In this document: piece by piece, positions 22,441 to 34,645 of the stretch | How positions within the stretch are numbered: the stretch's first letter is position 1 | Layout: each line of letters begins with the position of its first letter | Assembly (NCBI GenBank): GCA_017163975.1 | Contig: JAFFSR010000347.1 | Span: forward strand, 10,669,501 to 10,733,500 | Direction: 5' to 3' | Length of the DNA stretch: 64,000 bases | Source: Anastatus disparis | Lineage: Eukaryota; Arthropoda; Insecta; Hymenoptera; Eupelmidae | Program-made: the position numbers and the translations under genes | Notes under the pieces: model-generated | What the model saw: the letters and a program-made list of their open reading frames with translations, nothing else | Told to the model about the DNA's origin: nothing | Database searches by the model: none

Positions 22441-24107
22441 CCCCTACTGAAAAAAACCAAGTGATTAATCACTTGATTAATCACATGATTTTTCACTTGA
22501 TTAATCACATGATTTTTCACCTGATAAATCACCTGATTTTATGACATGATTTTATAGGTGATTAATCACGTGAAAAATCATGTGATTAATCATATGAAAA
22601 ATCATGTGTGAAAAATCATGTGATTAATCAAGTGAAAAATCATGTGATTAATCAAGTGAAAAATCAAGTGAAAAATCAAGTAAAATATCAAGTGATTAGT
22701 TAGATGAAAAATCAGGAGATGAATGAAATAGAAAATCAAGTGTCTAATTAGGTGATTAATCACTTAATTAATCATGTGATTACACAATTAATAAACTAAT
22801 TAGTCATGTCATTAATCGGGTAACCTACCTACATTTTTTTTGTGTTGCTGAAAATATTTGTAATGTAATAATTTTATTTTTCAACTTTATTTGATGTCGC
22901 TGTATTTATGATATCATTGCGATGATAATTAACGATGAAGGTCGTTAGTGTTTTCGTGAACAAAGCACATGTAACATACATTGGTGCTACTAATAAACGT
23001 CCAGGACGAGATTACGAATCCATCGTTACATGTGCTTTGTTCACGAAAACACTAACGACCTTCATGTCATTAATCGGGTAACCTACCTACATTTTTTTTG
23101 TGTTGCTGAAAATATTTGTAATGTAATAATTTTATTTTTCAACTTTATTTGATGTCGCTGTATTTATGATATCATTGCGATGATAATTAACGATGAAGGT
23201 TGTTAGTGTTTTCGTGAACAAAGCACATGTAACGTACATTGGTGCTACTAATAAACGTCCAGGACGAGATTACGAATCCATCGTTACATGTGCTTTGTTC
23301 ACGAAAACACTAACGACCTTCATGTCATTAATCGGGTAACCTACCTACATTTTTATTTTGTGTTGCTGAAAATATTTGTAATGTAATAATTTTATTTTTC
23401 AACTTTATTTGATGTCGCTGTATTTATGATATCATTGCGATGATAATTAACGATGAAGGTCGTTAGTGTTTTCGTGAACAAAGCACATGTAACATACATT
23501 GGTGCTACTAATAAACGTCCAGGACGAGATTACGAATCCATCGTTACATGTGCTTTGTTCACGAAAACACTAACGACCTTCATGTCATTAATCGGGTAAC
23601 CTACCTACATTTTTTTTGTGTTGCTGAAAATATTTGTAATGTAATAATTTTATTTTTCAACTTTATTTGATGTCGCTGTATTTATGATATCATTGCGATG
23701 ATAATTAACAATGAAGGTTGTTAGTGTTTTCGTGAATGACATGACTAATTAGTTTATTAATTGTGTAATCACATGATTAATTAAGTGATTAATCACCTAA
23801 TTAGACACTTGATTTTCTATTTCATTCATCTCCTGATTTTTCATCTGACTAATCACTTGATATTTCACTTGATTAATCACATGATTTTTCATATGATTAA
23901 TCACATGATTTTTCACTTGATTAATCACATGATTTTTCACACATGATTTTTCATATGATTAATCACATGATTTTTCACGTGATTAATCACCTATAAAATC
24001 ATGTCATAAAATCAGGTGATTTATCAGGTGAAAAATCATGTAATTAATCAAGTGAAAAATCATGTGATTAATCAAGTGATTAATCATTTGGTTTTTTTCA
24101 GTAGGGG
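22441..24107. mobile_element. Foldback of ATGATTAATCAC repeats, CCCCTACTG termini
   Basis: CCCCTACTGAAAAAAACC at the left and its reverse complement at the right. Each arm (about 22441-22805 and 23738-24107) is a run of 12- to 13-bp units alternating TGATTAATCAC and TGATTTTTCAC, so the arms are palindromic at two scales. The centre is a tandem array of hairpin units. The element at 54216-54587 shares the AAATCACCTGATAAATCAGG core, so the two are probably related. Confidence 0.85.
22805..23738 (+). repeat. 3.6 copies of a 258-bp unit, each with a long hairpin
   Basis: CATGTCATTAATCGGGTAACC starts units at 22805, 23063, 23321 and 23581. Each full unit has arms CGTTAGTGTTTTCGTGAACA and the inverted TGTTCACGAAAACACTAACG around a roughly 50-nt loop containing GTCCAGGACGAG. 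The units differ by only a few bases, so amplification is recent. The last unit is cut inside the first hairpin arm. Confidence 0.93.
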
Positions 24108-24458
24108 CACGTTAACTGCCACACTTACCCTACCATGAAAATAAAATTGAAAACTATACACATTCCATTAGATAAGATGAAATGTTAAAAAGTATTAATA
24201 GATGAATATGACAGAAGAACCTTTTTATTATATAAATTCAAATTTTTTTATTATGTTCATAAAAAAAACTTGCATTTATTTTAAATTCCAATTCAGATTT
24301 GTTATCTTCTATAAAAATATATTTAATTAAATGATAATATTACCAAAGTTAAAATAACTCATCTTTTATTAATAACTGAAATAAATTTATGTTTGCTAAT
24401 TTTAATCTAAATAATCTATTATCTACATTCTAACCAATACTCTTGAAGTATCTACTAA

Positions 24459-24581
24459 AAATTTACATTTTATTTGAATTATTTGAACACTTTGGCAGCA
24501 TCGATAACTGTCACTGAAAATGGTAAAGTTTCAATCAATCGACAACAATTTGTTTTTAATGATAATAATTATAATCTATGT
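24459..24581 (+). pseudogene. Possible exon remnant ending at a splice-donor-like site
   Basis: An open stretch of 41 codons with balanced amino-acid use (LAASITVTENGKVSINRQQF...) ends exactly at GTAAGT (24582-24587), the consensus 5' splice site. No homology is recognised. An inverted, diverged copy of its last 30 bases appears at about 24768-24798, so the locus has been rearranged. It could equally be chance. Confidence 0.25.
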
Positions 24582-24798
24582 GTAAGTACTTTATCTTGAA
24601 TAATATTCATATATAACATGTTTACTTTTTCTATAACCATTTATAGTACTTCACTTAATAACATTCTTCTAATATTCATTATTACTATTTTATTAAATAT
24701 AAAAAATATAGATGATTATCGACAAAGTTGAACATTTTATACAAATATTAATCTAAATAAAGTACTTGCACATAGATTAGATTTATTATCATTAAAAG
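24553..24798. repeat. 246-bp inverted repeat
   Basis: The left arm TTTTTAATGATAATAATTAT...AGTACTTTATCTTGAA is mirrored at 24745-24798 (AAATAAAGTACTTGCACATAG...TTATTATCATTAAAA), with several mismatches. It overlaps the exon-like stretch. Confidence 0.65.
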
Positions 24799-24875
24799 TT
24801 GATCCTAAATTGTTCATATATCCTTTAAAAACAGATTAATAAAGGAAAAATCAGTGAAGCATATTCCATGCATTT

Positions 24876-24992
24876 ATGCATGTTAATGGAATAGGCACAT
24901 ATCATACAAAATTTTCTCTAGCTGCTATGATATATAAATTTTTACCAGATATTCAAATTGCAAAATTAGTGGTAACAGATGTAGCGGATTAA
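24876..24992 (+). pseudogene. Possible coding remnant (38 codons)
   Basis: Reads MHVNGIGTYHTKFSLAAMIY and continues to a TAA with unusually balanced composition for this AT-rich region. A second frame just upstream (GKISEAYSMHLCM) overlaps it, as if one frameshift split a longer reading frame. Family not recognised. Confidence 0.22.
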
Positions 24993-26353
24993 AAATTTAT
25001 TTTAGTATAAATATAGTAAAATCAATAGCAATTGCTCAAAAAATGTATAATAACATGATGACCAAGGAAGTTATCTTTTGAGTAAACTTTGGCAATATTA
25101 ATTTTATTATTTAACGTTAGTTAAAGTTGAAAGTATAATTTATTTTAACCTTATTTAAATTTAAATTTATAAATAATAAATATTAATACATAATACATTT
25201 ATGATCTTACAAATTAAAATTAAAAATATAAAAATACAATATGATTGGAAGTAAAAAATACAATATAAAAATTAAATATTCTTACTTTTTCACAATCAAT
25301 CTCTTATTTCATTTCATTTTTATTTTTAAATTTATATTTTTGTTGATTTTAATAATAACAAATTTTTCCAAATGAACTGTACTCTATTTTCTTTCAGACC
25401 CCTTGCTTCATAGTGATAAAATATAGTACTATCTTTGTTCACTTCATTAATTTTATATCAATCTATCTTTGTGATAAAACATTGGTCAGTTTGATAAAAC
25501 AAAACTTTTTAGATGAATTGGTCCAAATAGCAAATTGATCTAAACTTATTTTGATTTAATTCTTAAAAAAAAAGTACTCTAATTTCTATTTTCTAAGAAC
25601 TCTAAGAAATTGTACTCTGTATCATCTTTCTCGTCTAAGAACTTTAAGAGATTGTACTCCACTTTATATTACAATTTCTAATGCTAAGCAGCTATGCCAG
25701 CAATGCCGAAAGTGGCAGAGTTAGAGCGAGAAATTCAAAAATGTTTTATAAAAAAGTATTTAAAAAATAGTTTTTACAATTTGATAATTAATAAATAATT
25801 CTAAAAAACAAAGTCACTAAAACAAAATTAATTTTTTTATTATTTATATTTTTTTGAGTTTCAAAAAATTTTTGAAATTCAAAAAAAATGTAAATAATGA
25901 AAAAAAATTGTGTGTACGACTCACTAAACTATAATTTGTTGACAAGAGTGGTTGATGCATTGCAATTTTTTAGTTTGTCAAGATAATTATTACTTATTAG
26001 GTTAAGTAGCATCAATTTATTATAATACAAATTGCTCATTTGGCGTATGCTAAGTTGCATGAATCAAAAGTAAGAGTTGAGTGTACAAAATGCAAAATAC
26101 AGAGTGCATATTATGATTAAGTAATTAAGATTTTAAGTAGTGCACTTGACTATTTTAAAAAAAAAGAAATTATTATAAACGTGAGTTTACTTTGCTTTAC
26201 TTTAAGGGTAATGCGTTGACTAGAACGCAATTTATTGCAAGAATGTGACTCTGTGTAAAAAAAAATAGAAAAAAGGAATGAACAGAGTACAAAAAAATAT
26301 GAAGAGTGAAGTGAAATAAAAAAGAATGAACCGGTTAATTAACTATTGCACAA

Positions 26354-26455
26354 TTACAAAGGTGTTGCCACGATGGCATTGAGAAGACCCTCATGTAGAC
26401 GGAGGATCTCTGCGAAGACATCCTGTGTTCTGACCCAACCGCTATGGGAAGACAT
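26354..26455 (-). pseudogene. Shortened third ORF of gypsy copy 2
   Basis: 33 codons (MSSHSGWVRTQDVFAEILRL then HEGLLNAIVATPL). Compared with the 79-codon ORF in copy 1, the part after IVATP is missing through an internal deletion that joins it to the 3' UTR sequence ACCTTTTGTAATTG. The retained part shows mainly conservative replacements. Confidence 0.6.
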
Positions 26456-26483
26456 GTCTTCTAGCAAGCTGGACCAGCAGGAG

Positions 26484-29400
26484 CTAGAGAACAGACGAAA
26501 AGGCATTTTGATTAGTTATACTCAAATATTTAGTAAGGAGGCATTTAATATCCTCCAGTTCTCTAGCGACATTTCGCTTGCGTTTTTTATACAATTTAGG
26601 AAATGAGTGCGAGGCTTTACATATGTATTCAACCGAGATTTGATTGCTAAATCTAACCTTTCTATCTACCTCCCTATTTTCTATTGAATGAATTTTATTT
26701 CTTTTAAGGATGTTGGGAATGAATTTTTTCTTTTTAGGTAAGGAGGGAGTTGCTTGTGGATGAATGACAGAGGAAGGATTGTCTTTATTGAGAGTGGAAC
26801 TTTCTGAAGCTTCTAGACATTCCGGTGCATCAATAATTTGATTACTATGAGTTGTTTTCGGAAGCGCGCTTTCATCTATTATCCTATCACTAGACGCTTG
26901 AATGTCGCTGCTAATGCCGCGATCATCCCCCCCCCCCCCGGCGACAACTTGTCCATGTCATCATCCCTATGTACAAGAACTTCGTGTGTGATAACAGGAG
27001 GCTCGGCAGCGGAATCTGATTTACCGACGCAAGATGGCTCTTGGCCATTTGTTTCAGTTGCACAGGGTGCAGTGTCATTAGTCTGAGAGAGTGGGGATCG
27101 CAAGGTCCTATCCTCCGCGCTATTATCACAGTCTTCATTTATTGACTGCTGTGTCAAAAAATTATCTAATTCGCAGTTATCATCCTGCACTTTATTTTTA
27201 TCTACAACGGAGGGAGGAAGTCGCGAAGCCTCACTCTCTGCGTTATCGACGAGTTTGCGTACCGTGGCGCTTGTAGGTAAGTTAAAATTCGGAGATAAAA
27301 ACTGTTGCAGGGACCTTCCATATGCCTTGATGTCAGAATTAGAATTTATATTTGCATCTACGTCGTTACATTCTTCGGTTAAAAAGTACGCTGGTTTAAG
27401 ACGTTCTAAGTTTACAACAACATGTTTGCTGTTTTTCTCTAAGGTAAAAGTGCGCCCATCTTGATGACGCGAGACAACCTTATACGGACCGGTGTATGGT
27501 TGTGTAAGTGGCGGTTTTACGGCTCTCACTCTTTCGAACACGTGAGTGCAGGTGTTGAGATCTTTAAAGACGAAAGGTTTGGCGGAAGTTTTATGTACTA
27601 CCGGAACTGGTTTCATTTGCGCGATATAATCCCGAAATTCCGATAAAAAGATGTTATCATTAAGGCCGCGGGTGTCGCGAAACTGCAAGATATCGTCCGG
27701 AATGGTTAATTTTGTGCCATACACAAACTCTGCTGGACTAGCATCCGTATCTAGGCGTATTCTAGTACGCAATCCCAATAAAACACTTGAAAGAACTTTG
27801 GTCCATTCATGAGTCCGTGCAAGGCACATTAATGCAGCTTTTAATTGCCTATGCCATCTTTCAATCATGCCGTTTGCCTGCGAATGGTAAGCAGTCGTAC
27901 GCGTCCGATTACAACCTATCAGTTCTAATAGTGAGATGAAAAGCTGAGATTCAAACTGCCGCCCCTGATCCGTAGTTATTGTTACGGGTGCACCGAATCG
28001 CGCTACCCAAGTATCAAAAAATGCGCGCGCAACCACCGGCGCCGTAATATCGTGTAGAGGTACCGCCTCTGGCCAGCGCGAGAATCTATCTATCATCGTG
28101 AGCAGATACTTGTAGCCTTCACTCGAGGGCAAGGGACCTACAATATCGATGTGCACATGCGCAAATCTCGCGTCTGGTTCAACGAAGTGCAGTGGCAAAA
28201 ACTTATTCTGGCGAGAAACTTTAGCGCGTTGACAATCTAAACAGTTTTTGCACTGCTCTTTTACCTCTTTAGCCATATTAGGCCACACATAATGCTGTCT
28301 AACTAACCTATCGGTTACACGGCCCGAAGGGTGCGCGTTGTTAATATGAAAAATTTTGAATACTTCACGTTTAAGTATCTTGGGTATAAATGGTCGAAAG
28401 GTTTGCGCGTCGAAGTTGCAATAGATGGCTGTTCGATTGGGTCCCCAGCGCAGTTTAGTTAATTTTAGAAGGTGATTCAAATCCGCAATTATCTCTTTTA
28501 ATTCGTCATCGCGTTCCTGCTCTTGTGAAATTTCTTCAAGAGTAAAAAATGTTGGAAAGTTGAATGTCGTGATACTTGCGAGGGTCTTTTTTACAAAGGG
28601 TTCTCCAGTTGATGCCTCATTGTTCCAGTCAAAAGAGGCTGGCGCAATGGAAGGATCAATACGCGAGAGCGAGTCTGCGACCACATTGTCTTCGCCCCGC
28701 AAGTAACAAATTTCCGTATTCAACTGCGATATAAACGACAATTTACGCGCACGCAATGGTGTACACGTGTTTGAGTTTTGCCCGAGCGCGTAGATTAGCG
28801 GCTTATGATCAGTAAAAACTTTAAAGTTACGACCCCCAAAAAAATAGCTAAAATACTTTAAGGCTTCATAAATTGCCATTAATTCGCCATCGTAAGCGCT
28901 GTACTTTGATTGCGCAGGAGTAAACTTCCTGGAGAAAAATGCTAGTGGCTGCCAACTGCCATCCACACATTGCTCCAAGGAAGCACCCATGGCGAAATTT
29001 GAGGCATCCGTGGTTACGCGTATTTCTGCGTCTGCGCACGGATAAGCTAAGCTGGTAATATTAGTTATGTCTATCTTTGTCTTTTCGAAAGCCTCTAGTG
29101 CGTCTGGGGTCCAAATTATCGGTGTTTTATCCTCCTTTTTGTTAGTTTTTATGAGTGCGTGCAGATGGCGCTGCGTTTCTGCCGCTTGAGGGGTTGCCTT
29201 TCTATAAAAGTTAACTAAACCGAGGAATCTACGTAATTCATCTATGGTTCGCGGTTGTGGAAAATTTTTGATTGAATCGACCAACTTTGGGTCAGGCTTA
29301 AGGCCTTCTTTATCGATCGTGTGCCCGAGAAAAACTAAACTTTCGGCTCCGAAGATGCATTTTTTAAAATTTAGATGCAAATGGAAGTTCTGCAATCTTT

Positions 29401-30438
29401 CAAGCACTATATTTAAGTGCTTCTCATGTTTCTCGGGTGAGGCGGACGCCACTAGGATATCGTCGATGTAAGCAAAGACGAAATCTAAATCTCCCAGCGC
29501 AAGGTTGACGTACCTTTGAAACGTTTGCGACGCGTTTCTAAAACCGAAAGTCATGACGAGAAATTCGTACAGACCAAACGGTGTAATTACTGCCGTTTTG
29601 GGGTCATGTCATCTGGGAAGATGGGTATCTGTAAGAACGCGCTTTCCAGGTCTAAGGCGGAGAAAATAGTTTTACCGTGTAAATTACTCGAAAAATCGTG
29701 CAAATTCGGTATGGGGTATCTATCCGGTACCGTTACCTCATTTAATTTCCGATAGTCTCCGCAGACTCGCCATTCCCCGTTTTTTTTAGGCACTATGTGT
29801 ATGGGCGTAGCCCAAGGACTTTTCGAGGGTCTACACACACCTAACCTACACCACTCTTCAAACGCTGATTTAGCTACTTTAAGTTTTTCTGGGTGTAAGC
29901 GTCGCGGTTTCTGCGCACAAGGAGGACCTGTGGTCTTAATGTAATGATAGATGCCTCTCTTTTTTAGAGATTTTAGCCTATTAACGCCTATTACCGTAGG
30001 AAATTAGTTTAAAATGTGTGCATACTTGATCTTGGGATCAATCAAAGAGATTTGTAAGTCAGGAACGGCTTTGTTAAATCCGTTAATTGTTTCATTCGTA
30101 CTTGCATTTATTAGTAATTTTTTTTTAAGATCTGGTAAAAGATGAAAATGATTTAAAACATCCCCTCCCAATATAGGATAAGGGACACCTGCGATAATAA
30201 AAAGCCATAGCAGTTCCTGAGTGAACCCAAAATCAAGTTTTTTGTGTAATGTGCCATATGTGTTTATTTTAGTGTCGTTGGCTGCATATAAGTTGAAATT
30301 TGTCTTTTTTCCCGAAAAATTTTTTGGTCTAGGGATTACGGAAATTTCCGCGCCCGAGTCAATTAAAAACACCTCATTGGTGGTTTTATCTTTTACGTGG
30401 AGACGCACTGAATTAGTCCCGGCCACGCTGGTCTCCAT
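26484..30438 (-). pseudogene. pol: Broken pol of gypsy copy 2
   Basis: Homologous throughout to the pol at 5638-9561. Lesions: an in-frame TAA at about 30004-30006, at the codon that is AGG in copy 1 (after HILN); a 2-nt insertion near 29595-29605, shortly after the RT dimer-interface region, shifting the frame; and a frameshift in the long G run at 26932-26942, inside the C-terminal tail. Between the second and third lesions 891 codons stay open, covering the YIDD box, RNase H, the integrase finger, the D-D-E triad and the GPY module. The terminal TAG (26484-26486) still aligns with that of copy 1. Confidence 0.92.
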
Positions 30439-30452
30439 GACGCGCCGAGTTT

Positions 30453-32081
30453 CTAGTTTAACGAATCTTTGACGTTTTCTTTGTTACCATCCGAGCTTGT
30501 TCTATCTTTATTTCTCGCATTTTGTTGATCTGGTTTAATGGAGTTATCCACCCAGTCACACGGCTTTGTACATTTAAAAGCGTTTTTACCGTATTTACTG
30601 TGATGGTAACAATAATGTCTACGGTCTCTACTTTTGCTACGTCCGCGCCCTCCTGCTTTATTACCTTCATGCCAGGTTTTATCTCGCGAGCGTCTTTTAA
30701 GAGTATTACGTTGACTTACGAGCGCGTCGACTTTAGTCATCATTTCCGTCAAAATGTGTGTTTCATTTTGTTTAATTTCATGAATCGCGTTATGATTTGC
30801 ATGTAAGTCGGCATGTATTTGATCAGCAAGCTCGACCGACGCCATTTCGTTTTCAGGTGTTACGTCTTCTCGTATAAACGGACGGATGTTGCCTGGTAGA
30901 TTGGCTCTCCAAGCTTTAAGAATCGACGCGCGTGGCATTTGTTCTCCCGCAAGGTTAATCAGCTCGTATAAATATTCCGATGGCTTTCTTGTTCCGATTT
31001 GACAACCGCGAAATAATGTTTGTAATTTAGAATCTTGCGATTGCGTATATTTTTTAATTAAGATGTCTTTAATCCCGGTGTAACGATGATTAGGTCTTAG
31101 CAATTTGGTGCTATTAGATATTTCATCAACGATACTATTACTAAGGTTAGGCATGACGTTTACGAATTTAATATTGTCGTCCGTTATGTTTTGTATCGAT
31201 AGTTGATACTCGAACATTTCGAACCATGTTACCGGATCGTGTTGCCAGAAGGGCATTTTAATTGGTTTAAATTTTACATTAGCCGCGACCGACGGTTGAG
31301 TGTTATGATTCTGTGTGTTTATGTTGGGCGTATTTGTTGTGTATACGGGAAAGGTTACAGGATAGTTAAAATTCGAGAAAGTTCGGTTATTTGTTATTAA
31401 AGGTTGTGTTTCTTGTGTGTTTGGAATGTTTGATATTGAATTGAAGGTCGTGCTTTGTTCTGTAGGATAAAGGTGTGATGTTTGTTTATGTGTTGTTGTA
31501 GAGGCCGAAGGAAGGTTATAATGACTTTGAGTGTTTCTTATATTTTCGAAGATTCTAGAATTTAAATTTTGCTGAGTCTCTAACGAATTTTCATTTCTCG
31601 CTTGATTTAATACAAGTGCTTTTAATGACTCTATTTGCTCTGTTAAATTATTAATTTGTTCGCTGTGCGAATTTTGCATTAGTTTAATTTTATTACTCAA
31701 AGTTTTTTCCATCCTTTCATAAGCCTCTCGTGGAACTGTTTTTTCGTTTGATATGTTATGAGAAGGTGGTCTAATAGATAAAAGCCTATTCTGATCGAAA
31801 CTATGCGCGGTTCTTTGTCTATTCGTTAATAAAGATTTTTCAAACGGTTTTTGGTTTTTATTAATAATTGAGTTTGTTAAATTTACATGAAATCCGGTGG
31901 GCGAACTGTCGGAAACGATTGGTCCTATAGCATTCTCTAGAGTTCCCAGGACGCCCCCGTCACCCGAGTACATGCTCTCTGAAGGAGAGCTGTTCTGTTG
32001 CATACGTAACGCGTTTTCCGTACGTTCCGTGTTGCCGAGCTCGCTGTTTTTAGGAGGTGTATGGACTACTTTGGGAGGCAT
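30453..32081 (-). CDS. gag: Gag polyprotein of gypsy copy 2
   Basis: 542 codons, uninterrupted. It matches the copy 1 Gag from MPPKVVHTP to the basic C-terminus, including [36 protein letters not shown] and a zinc motif C-x2-H-x9-C-x3-C ([18 protein letters not shown]). It differs mainly by indels in the Asn/Thr-rich linker. It ends 15 nt before the pol ATG, exactly as in copy 1. Because its pol is dead, any particle would need enzymes from another copy. Confidence 0.9.
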   Translation of the reverse strand: MPPKVVHTPPKNSELGNTERTENALRMQQNSSPSESMYSGDGGVLGTLENAIGPIVSDSSPTGFHVNLTNSIINKNQKPFEKSLLTNRQRTAHSFDQNRLLSIRPPSHNISNEKTVPREAYERMEKTLSNKIKLMQNSHSEQINNLTEQIESLKALVLNQARNENSLETQQNLNSRIFENIRNTQSHYNLPSASTTTHKQTSHLYPTEQSTTFNSISNIPNTQETQPLITNNRTFSNFNYPVTFPVYTTNTPNINTQNHNTQPSVAANVKFKPIKMPFWQHDPVTWFEMFEYQLSIQNITDDNIKFVNVMPNLSNSIVDEISNSTKLLRPNHRYTGIKDILIKKYTQSQDSKLQTLFRGCQIGTRKPSEYLYELINLAGEQMPRASILKAWRANLPGNIRPFIREDVTPENEMASVELADQIHADLHANHNAIHEIKQNETHILTEMMTKVDALVSQRNTLKRRSRDKTWHEGNKAGGRGRSKSRDRRHYCYHHSKYGKNAFKCTKPCDWVDNSIKPDQQNARNKDRTSSDGNKENVKDSLN

Positions 32082-33831
32082 TTTTGCGGACGAGCGGTCG
32101 CAAAAGAGGGAATAACGCTTTTTAAGTCTATGTAGTGACCAGTTCGAGAAAACTCTCTCCGAATATTATGCGAAATATGATTTTATGTTTAAATAGATAA
32201 AAAAGAGGCGTCTTGTGTAATCGGGTTTTACCTCCACGTGCTCAGCATGAGAGACCTCATGTGGTCGACGACTGATGCACAAAAAGGCTATCCGATGCAC
32301 AAGCGCAAATACTTGTTAATACGCGCACTCGCTGTGCGAGTGAAAAATCGGAGAGAATTTCCCACGTGGCCAACTACCAGATAAGAGCAATTGCGGCTTT
32401 CTCGTCTATTACCGAGTTAAAATAATATAGAGAAGGCTCTTGGCACTCGCACTACTCTCGATAGTCCCCGTTTGAGATCCGGAGGAATCGACGAAGGAGC
32501 TTTCTTAAGCAATGCCAGCGCCTCGAGTTAAAGTGAGATTTTCTCACAATGATAAAGAAAAAGTATATATATTTTAAAGTATCTTAAAATTTTAGGACGA
32601 GAAATCCTCAATTGTGCACAGTTAAAATTTTATATGTTAAAAGAAATATATGTAGATATATCTATGAAAAATAAAAAAAATATATGTGTATATAGACAAA
32701 AATACAATTAAATAAATATATAAAAGGTTAAATACGACACAAACACATATGACTAGTTTTTTATATTGCACTTTAGTGAATCTTATAAGAAATTCTATAC
32801 TAGGTTAAATTATGCTAATTTGTCTAGAGTCGACTTTTCGTTATTTTTTACAATTAAATAACTCAAAATTTAAATACGAAAAACAAAATTAATGCTAGCT
32901 AGTTGACGCGAAAAACCGACTCCTCGCACTCCGCATTCGCTTAAAGTTGAAAGATGTTCCACGATGACCTTGAGGTAGTTGTTTCGATATTAAATTTTGA
33001 CCGTTTATACTAGTTAAAAGTACGCGTTTTTGCTAGACTTAAAACTGGCCGTTTCTTTGTCTTTAGAAGCAATATCGCGTGACTACCGGTCAAAAAAAAG
33101 AAATTAATATGCCAGACAAAATGCGTACATAACCTATGTCGCGTGTCTTAGGGCATAAAAATTACTGTGTAAAATGATTTTTTAGTTTCTAATAAAGCGA
33201 CATACGCGAGAAGAGAAATTTTCCAACGCCAGACGCAATGCGTACATAACCTATACGCGTGTCAACGGCGTGCTTTTTCACAAATGTGATAGATAAATTT
33301 CACTCGCGATTCGCTCTACTATAACGGCCACAACACGCACTGCCGTGAACAAAGAAAATTTTCACGTAATTATGCGTGTCAAAAATTAATGGCGCCACGT
33401 GGCCAAGATTCTCTAGAGAAAGGTTTTTTGTGCGAGTTTTTGCACTTTAACACTTTATTCGCGCACTCGCGATTTTCTATTAGAGAAGAATAAAACATAT
33501 AAAAGAGAGTGCACTTTAGCAACTCTCGCTACCTTAAGAAGAAGTACCACGATGCTCCGGACAAAGACGTTGAGGCAGATGCCGCAGAAGAAACGTCTTC
33601 CACTTATAGCTCGTAGGGGCCGTGCGATGCGTGCGTGCGATGTTCCGCCTTTCTAGTCCCAGCAGAGAGAAAGAGAAGACTCCTTGTGCGTGTGGATGAG
33701 CGACGAGAGCAGCAAAAACTTTGATGTTTGGCCAGCAAACAGAAAACCCAAGATGGCGGAATTTCGAGGCGTCCCTCTTGGTCCGTCGCTTGGTTGTTAA
33801 AATGGCTGCCTGGTCGTCGCTGAATCCTTCA
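32082..33831 (-). other. Untranslated leader of gypsy copy 2
   Basis: Similar in length to the copy 1 leader. It keeps the duplicated block, here clearer than in copy 1: GGTTATGTACGCATT followed by TTGTCTGGC or GCGTCTGGC occurs twice on the minus strand (about 33110-33140 and 33225-33255). No ORF is supported. Confidence 0.6.
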
Positions 33832-33844
33832 GTCGGGGTCACCA
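33832..33844 (-). other. Primer-binding site, tRNA-Trp type
   Basis: On the minus strand TGGTGACCCCGAC begins 2 nt after the LTR. It matches the complement of the 3' end of tRNA-Trp. Confidence 0.75.
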
Positions 33845-33846
33845 GA

Positions 33847-34131
33847 TGTAATGCCTTGTGTGGCAATGAATATAAGTATAATGCAGAAGGAGATCGGGAT
33901 CTGGAAAATAAGTCAGATACTATATAAGTTAAGTGTGACTTTATTAGATAGCCAAAGCGACTAAGCGCAGTGGCTGGCGGAACAAGACTGAAGTACAAGC
34001 AAGCAGTCTCGGAGCTGCTTCTTCCTCGTCTGATATGAGCCTGCGCAGAGGCGTTCTCATGTATACGCTGACATGTGTATTGGTGCGCTTACAGCGCCAT
34101 ACGCATACATACAAGTGTGAGTGTCCCCACA
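33847..34131 (-). repeat. 5' LTR of gypsy copy 2 (unpaired)
   Basis: 285 bp, TGTGGGGACACTC...GGCATTACA on the minus strand. It is alignable with the 283-bp LTR of copy 1 (shared GAGAACGCCTCTGCGCAGGC and GTACTTCAGTCTTGTTCC) but clearly diverged. No matching 3' LTR is seen in the window. Confidence 0.9.
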
Positions 34132-34645
34132 AGAATAAAAAGTTAATCAAAACAACCCACACAGCATGGAACATTTGACTGAAATATTTCGAATTATTCT
34201 ACTGGAATATTTCAATGGAACCTTCCATGCAGATTATTGGAAGTCTCCACGAAATATTCTAAAATATTCCACTGGAATCTTCCATTGAAAGCTTCCAGGA
34301 ATATTTCAGGAATATTTCAAAGGAATGTTCAAAAACTTTTTCGAAATATTCCATGAAATATTCAAAGAAGATTTCTGAAATATTTCATGAAATATTCCAT
34401 GTAATGTTTATGAAATATTATAGTAAAATTTTTCATAAAAGATTTCAGGAAGATTCCATAAGCATTTCTCTGAAAGATTCCAAAAAACTTTAAAACCGTA
34501 CAATAGAATATTACAAAAATCTTCCACAAATATTTCACAGAAAGATTGAAGTAATCTTCCAGTGGGATATTTCATAACAGATTTCAAAAAGATTCCATAA
34601 ACATTTCACTGAAAGATTCCAAAATACTTTAAAATCGTACAGCTA

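Larger units (their letters stand above)
22132..24130. mobile_element. TA-flanked element with GGGTAAGTGT termini, hosting a second foldback
   Basis: GGGTAAGTGTATGAGTTATCGTGCC at the left (shown here in part: GGGTAAGTGTATGAG) mirrors ACACTTACCC at the right, with TA outside both ends (22130-22131 and 24131-24132). Its own unique part is mainly 22132-22440, which is AT-rich and non-coding. The foldback at 22441-24107 sits close to the right end. Confidence 0.7.
24133..26279. other. AT-rich spacer with a small inverted repeat and exon-like scraps
   Basis: No complete gene. It contains a 246-bp inverted repeat (24553-24798), two short coding-like stretches described separately, and AT-rich sequence otherwise. 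A 34-codon ORF at 25694-25798 (MPAMPKVAELEREIQ...) stands out slightly from the surrounding A/T but cannot be supported as a gene. Confidence 0.45.
26280..34131 (-). mobile_element. Ty3/gypsy copy 2, decayed, no 3' LTR
   Basis: Same family as the element at 1845-12307: the same Gag and Pol with scattered changes, the same PBS type and the same 15-nt gag-pol spacing. On the minus strand it has a 5' LTR (33847-34131), PBS, leader, an open gag, a pol with one nonsense and two frameshift lesions, and a shortened third ORF. Matching to copy 1 fades near 26280, and neither a polypurine tract nor a 3' LTR is visible before 24130, so the 3' end has been deleted or overwritten. Confidence 0.9.

Noticed and set aside
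24133..26350. 3' LTR of gypsy copy 2
   Set aside because: Looked for the TGTAATGCC start and GTCCCCACA end of the minus-strand LTR and for a C-rich polypurine complement. None is present, so the copy was called truncated.
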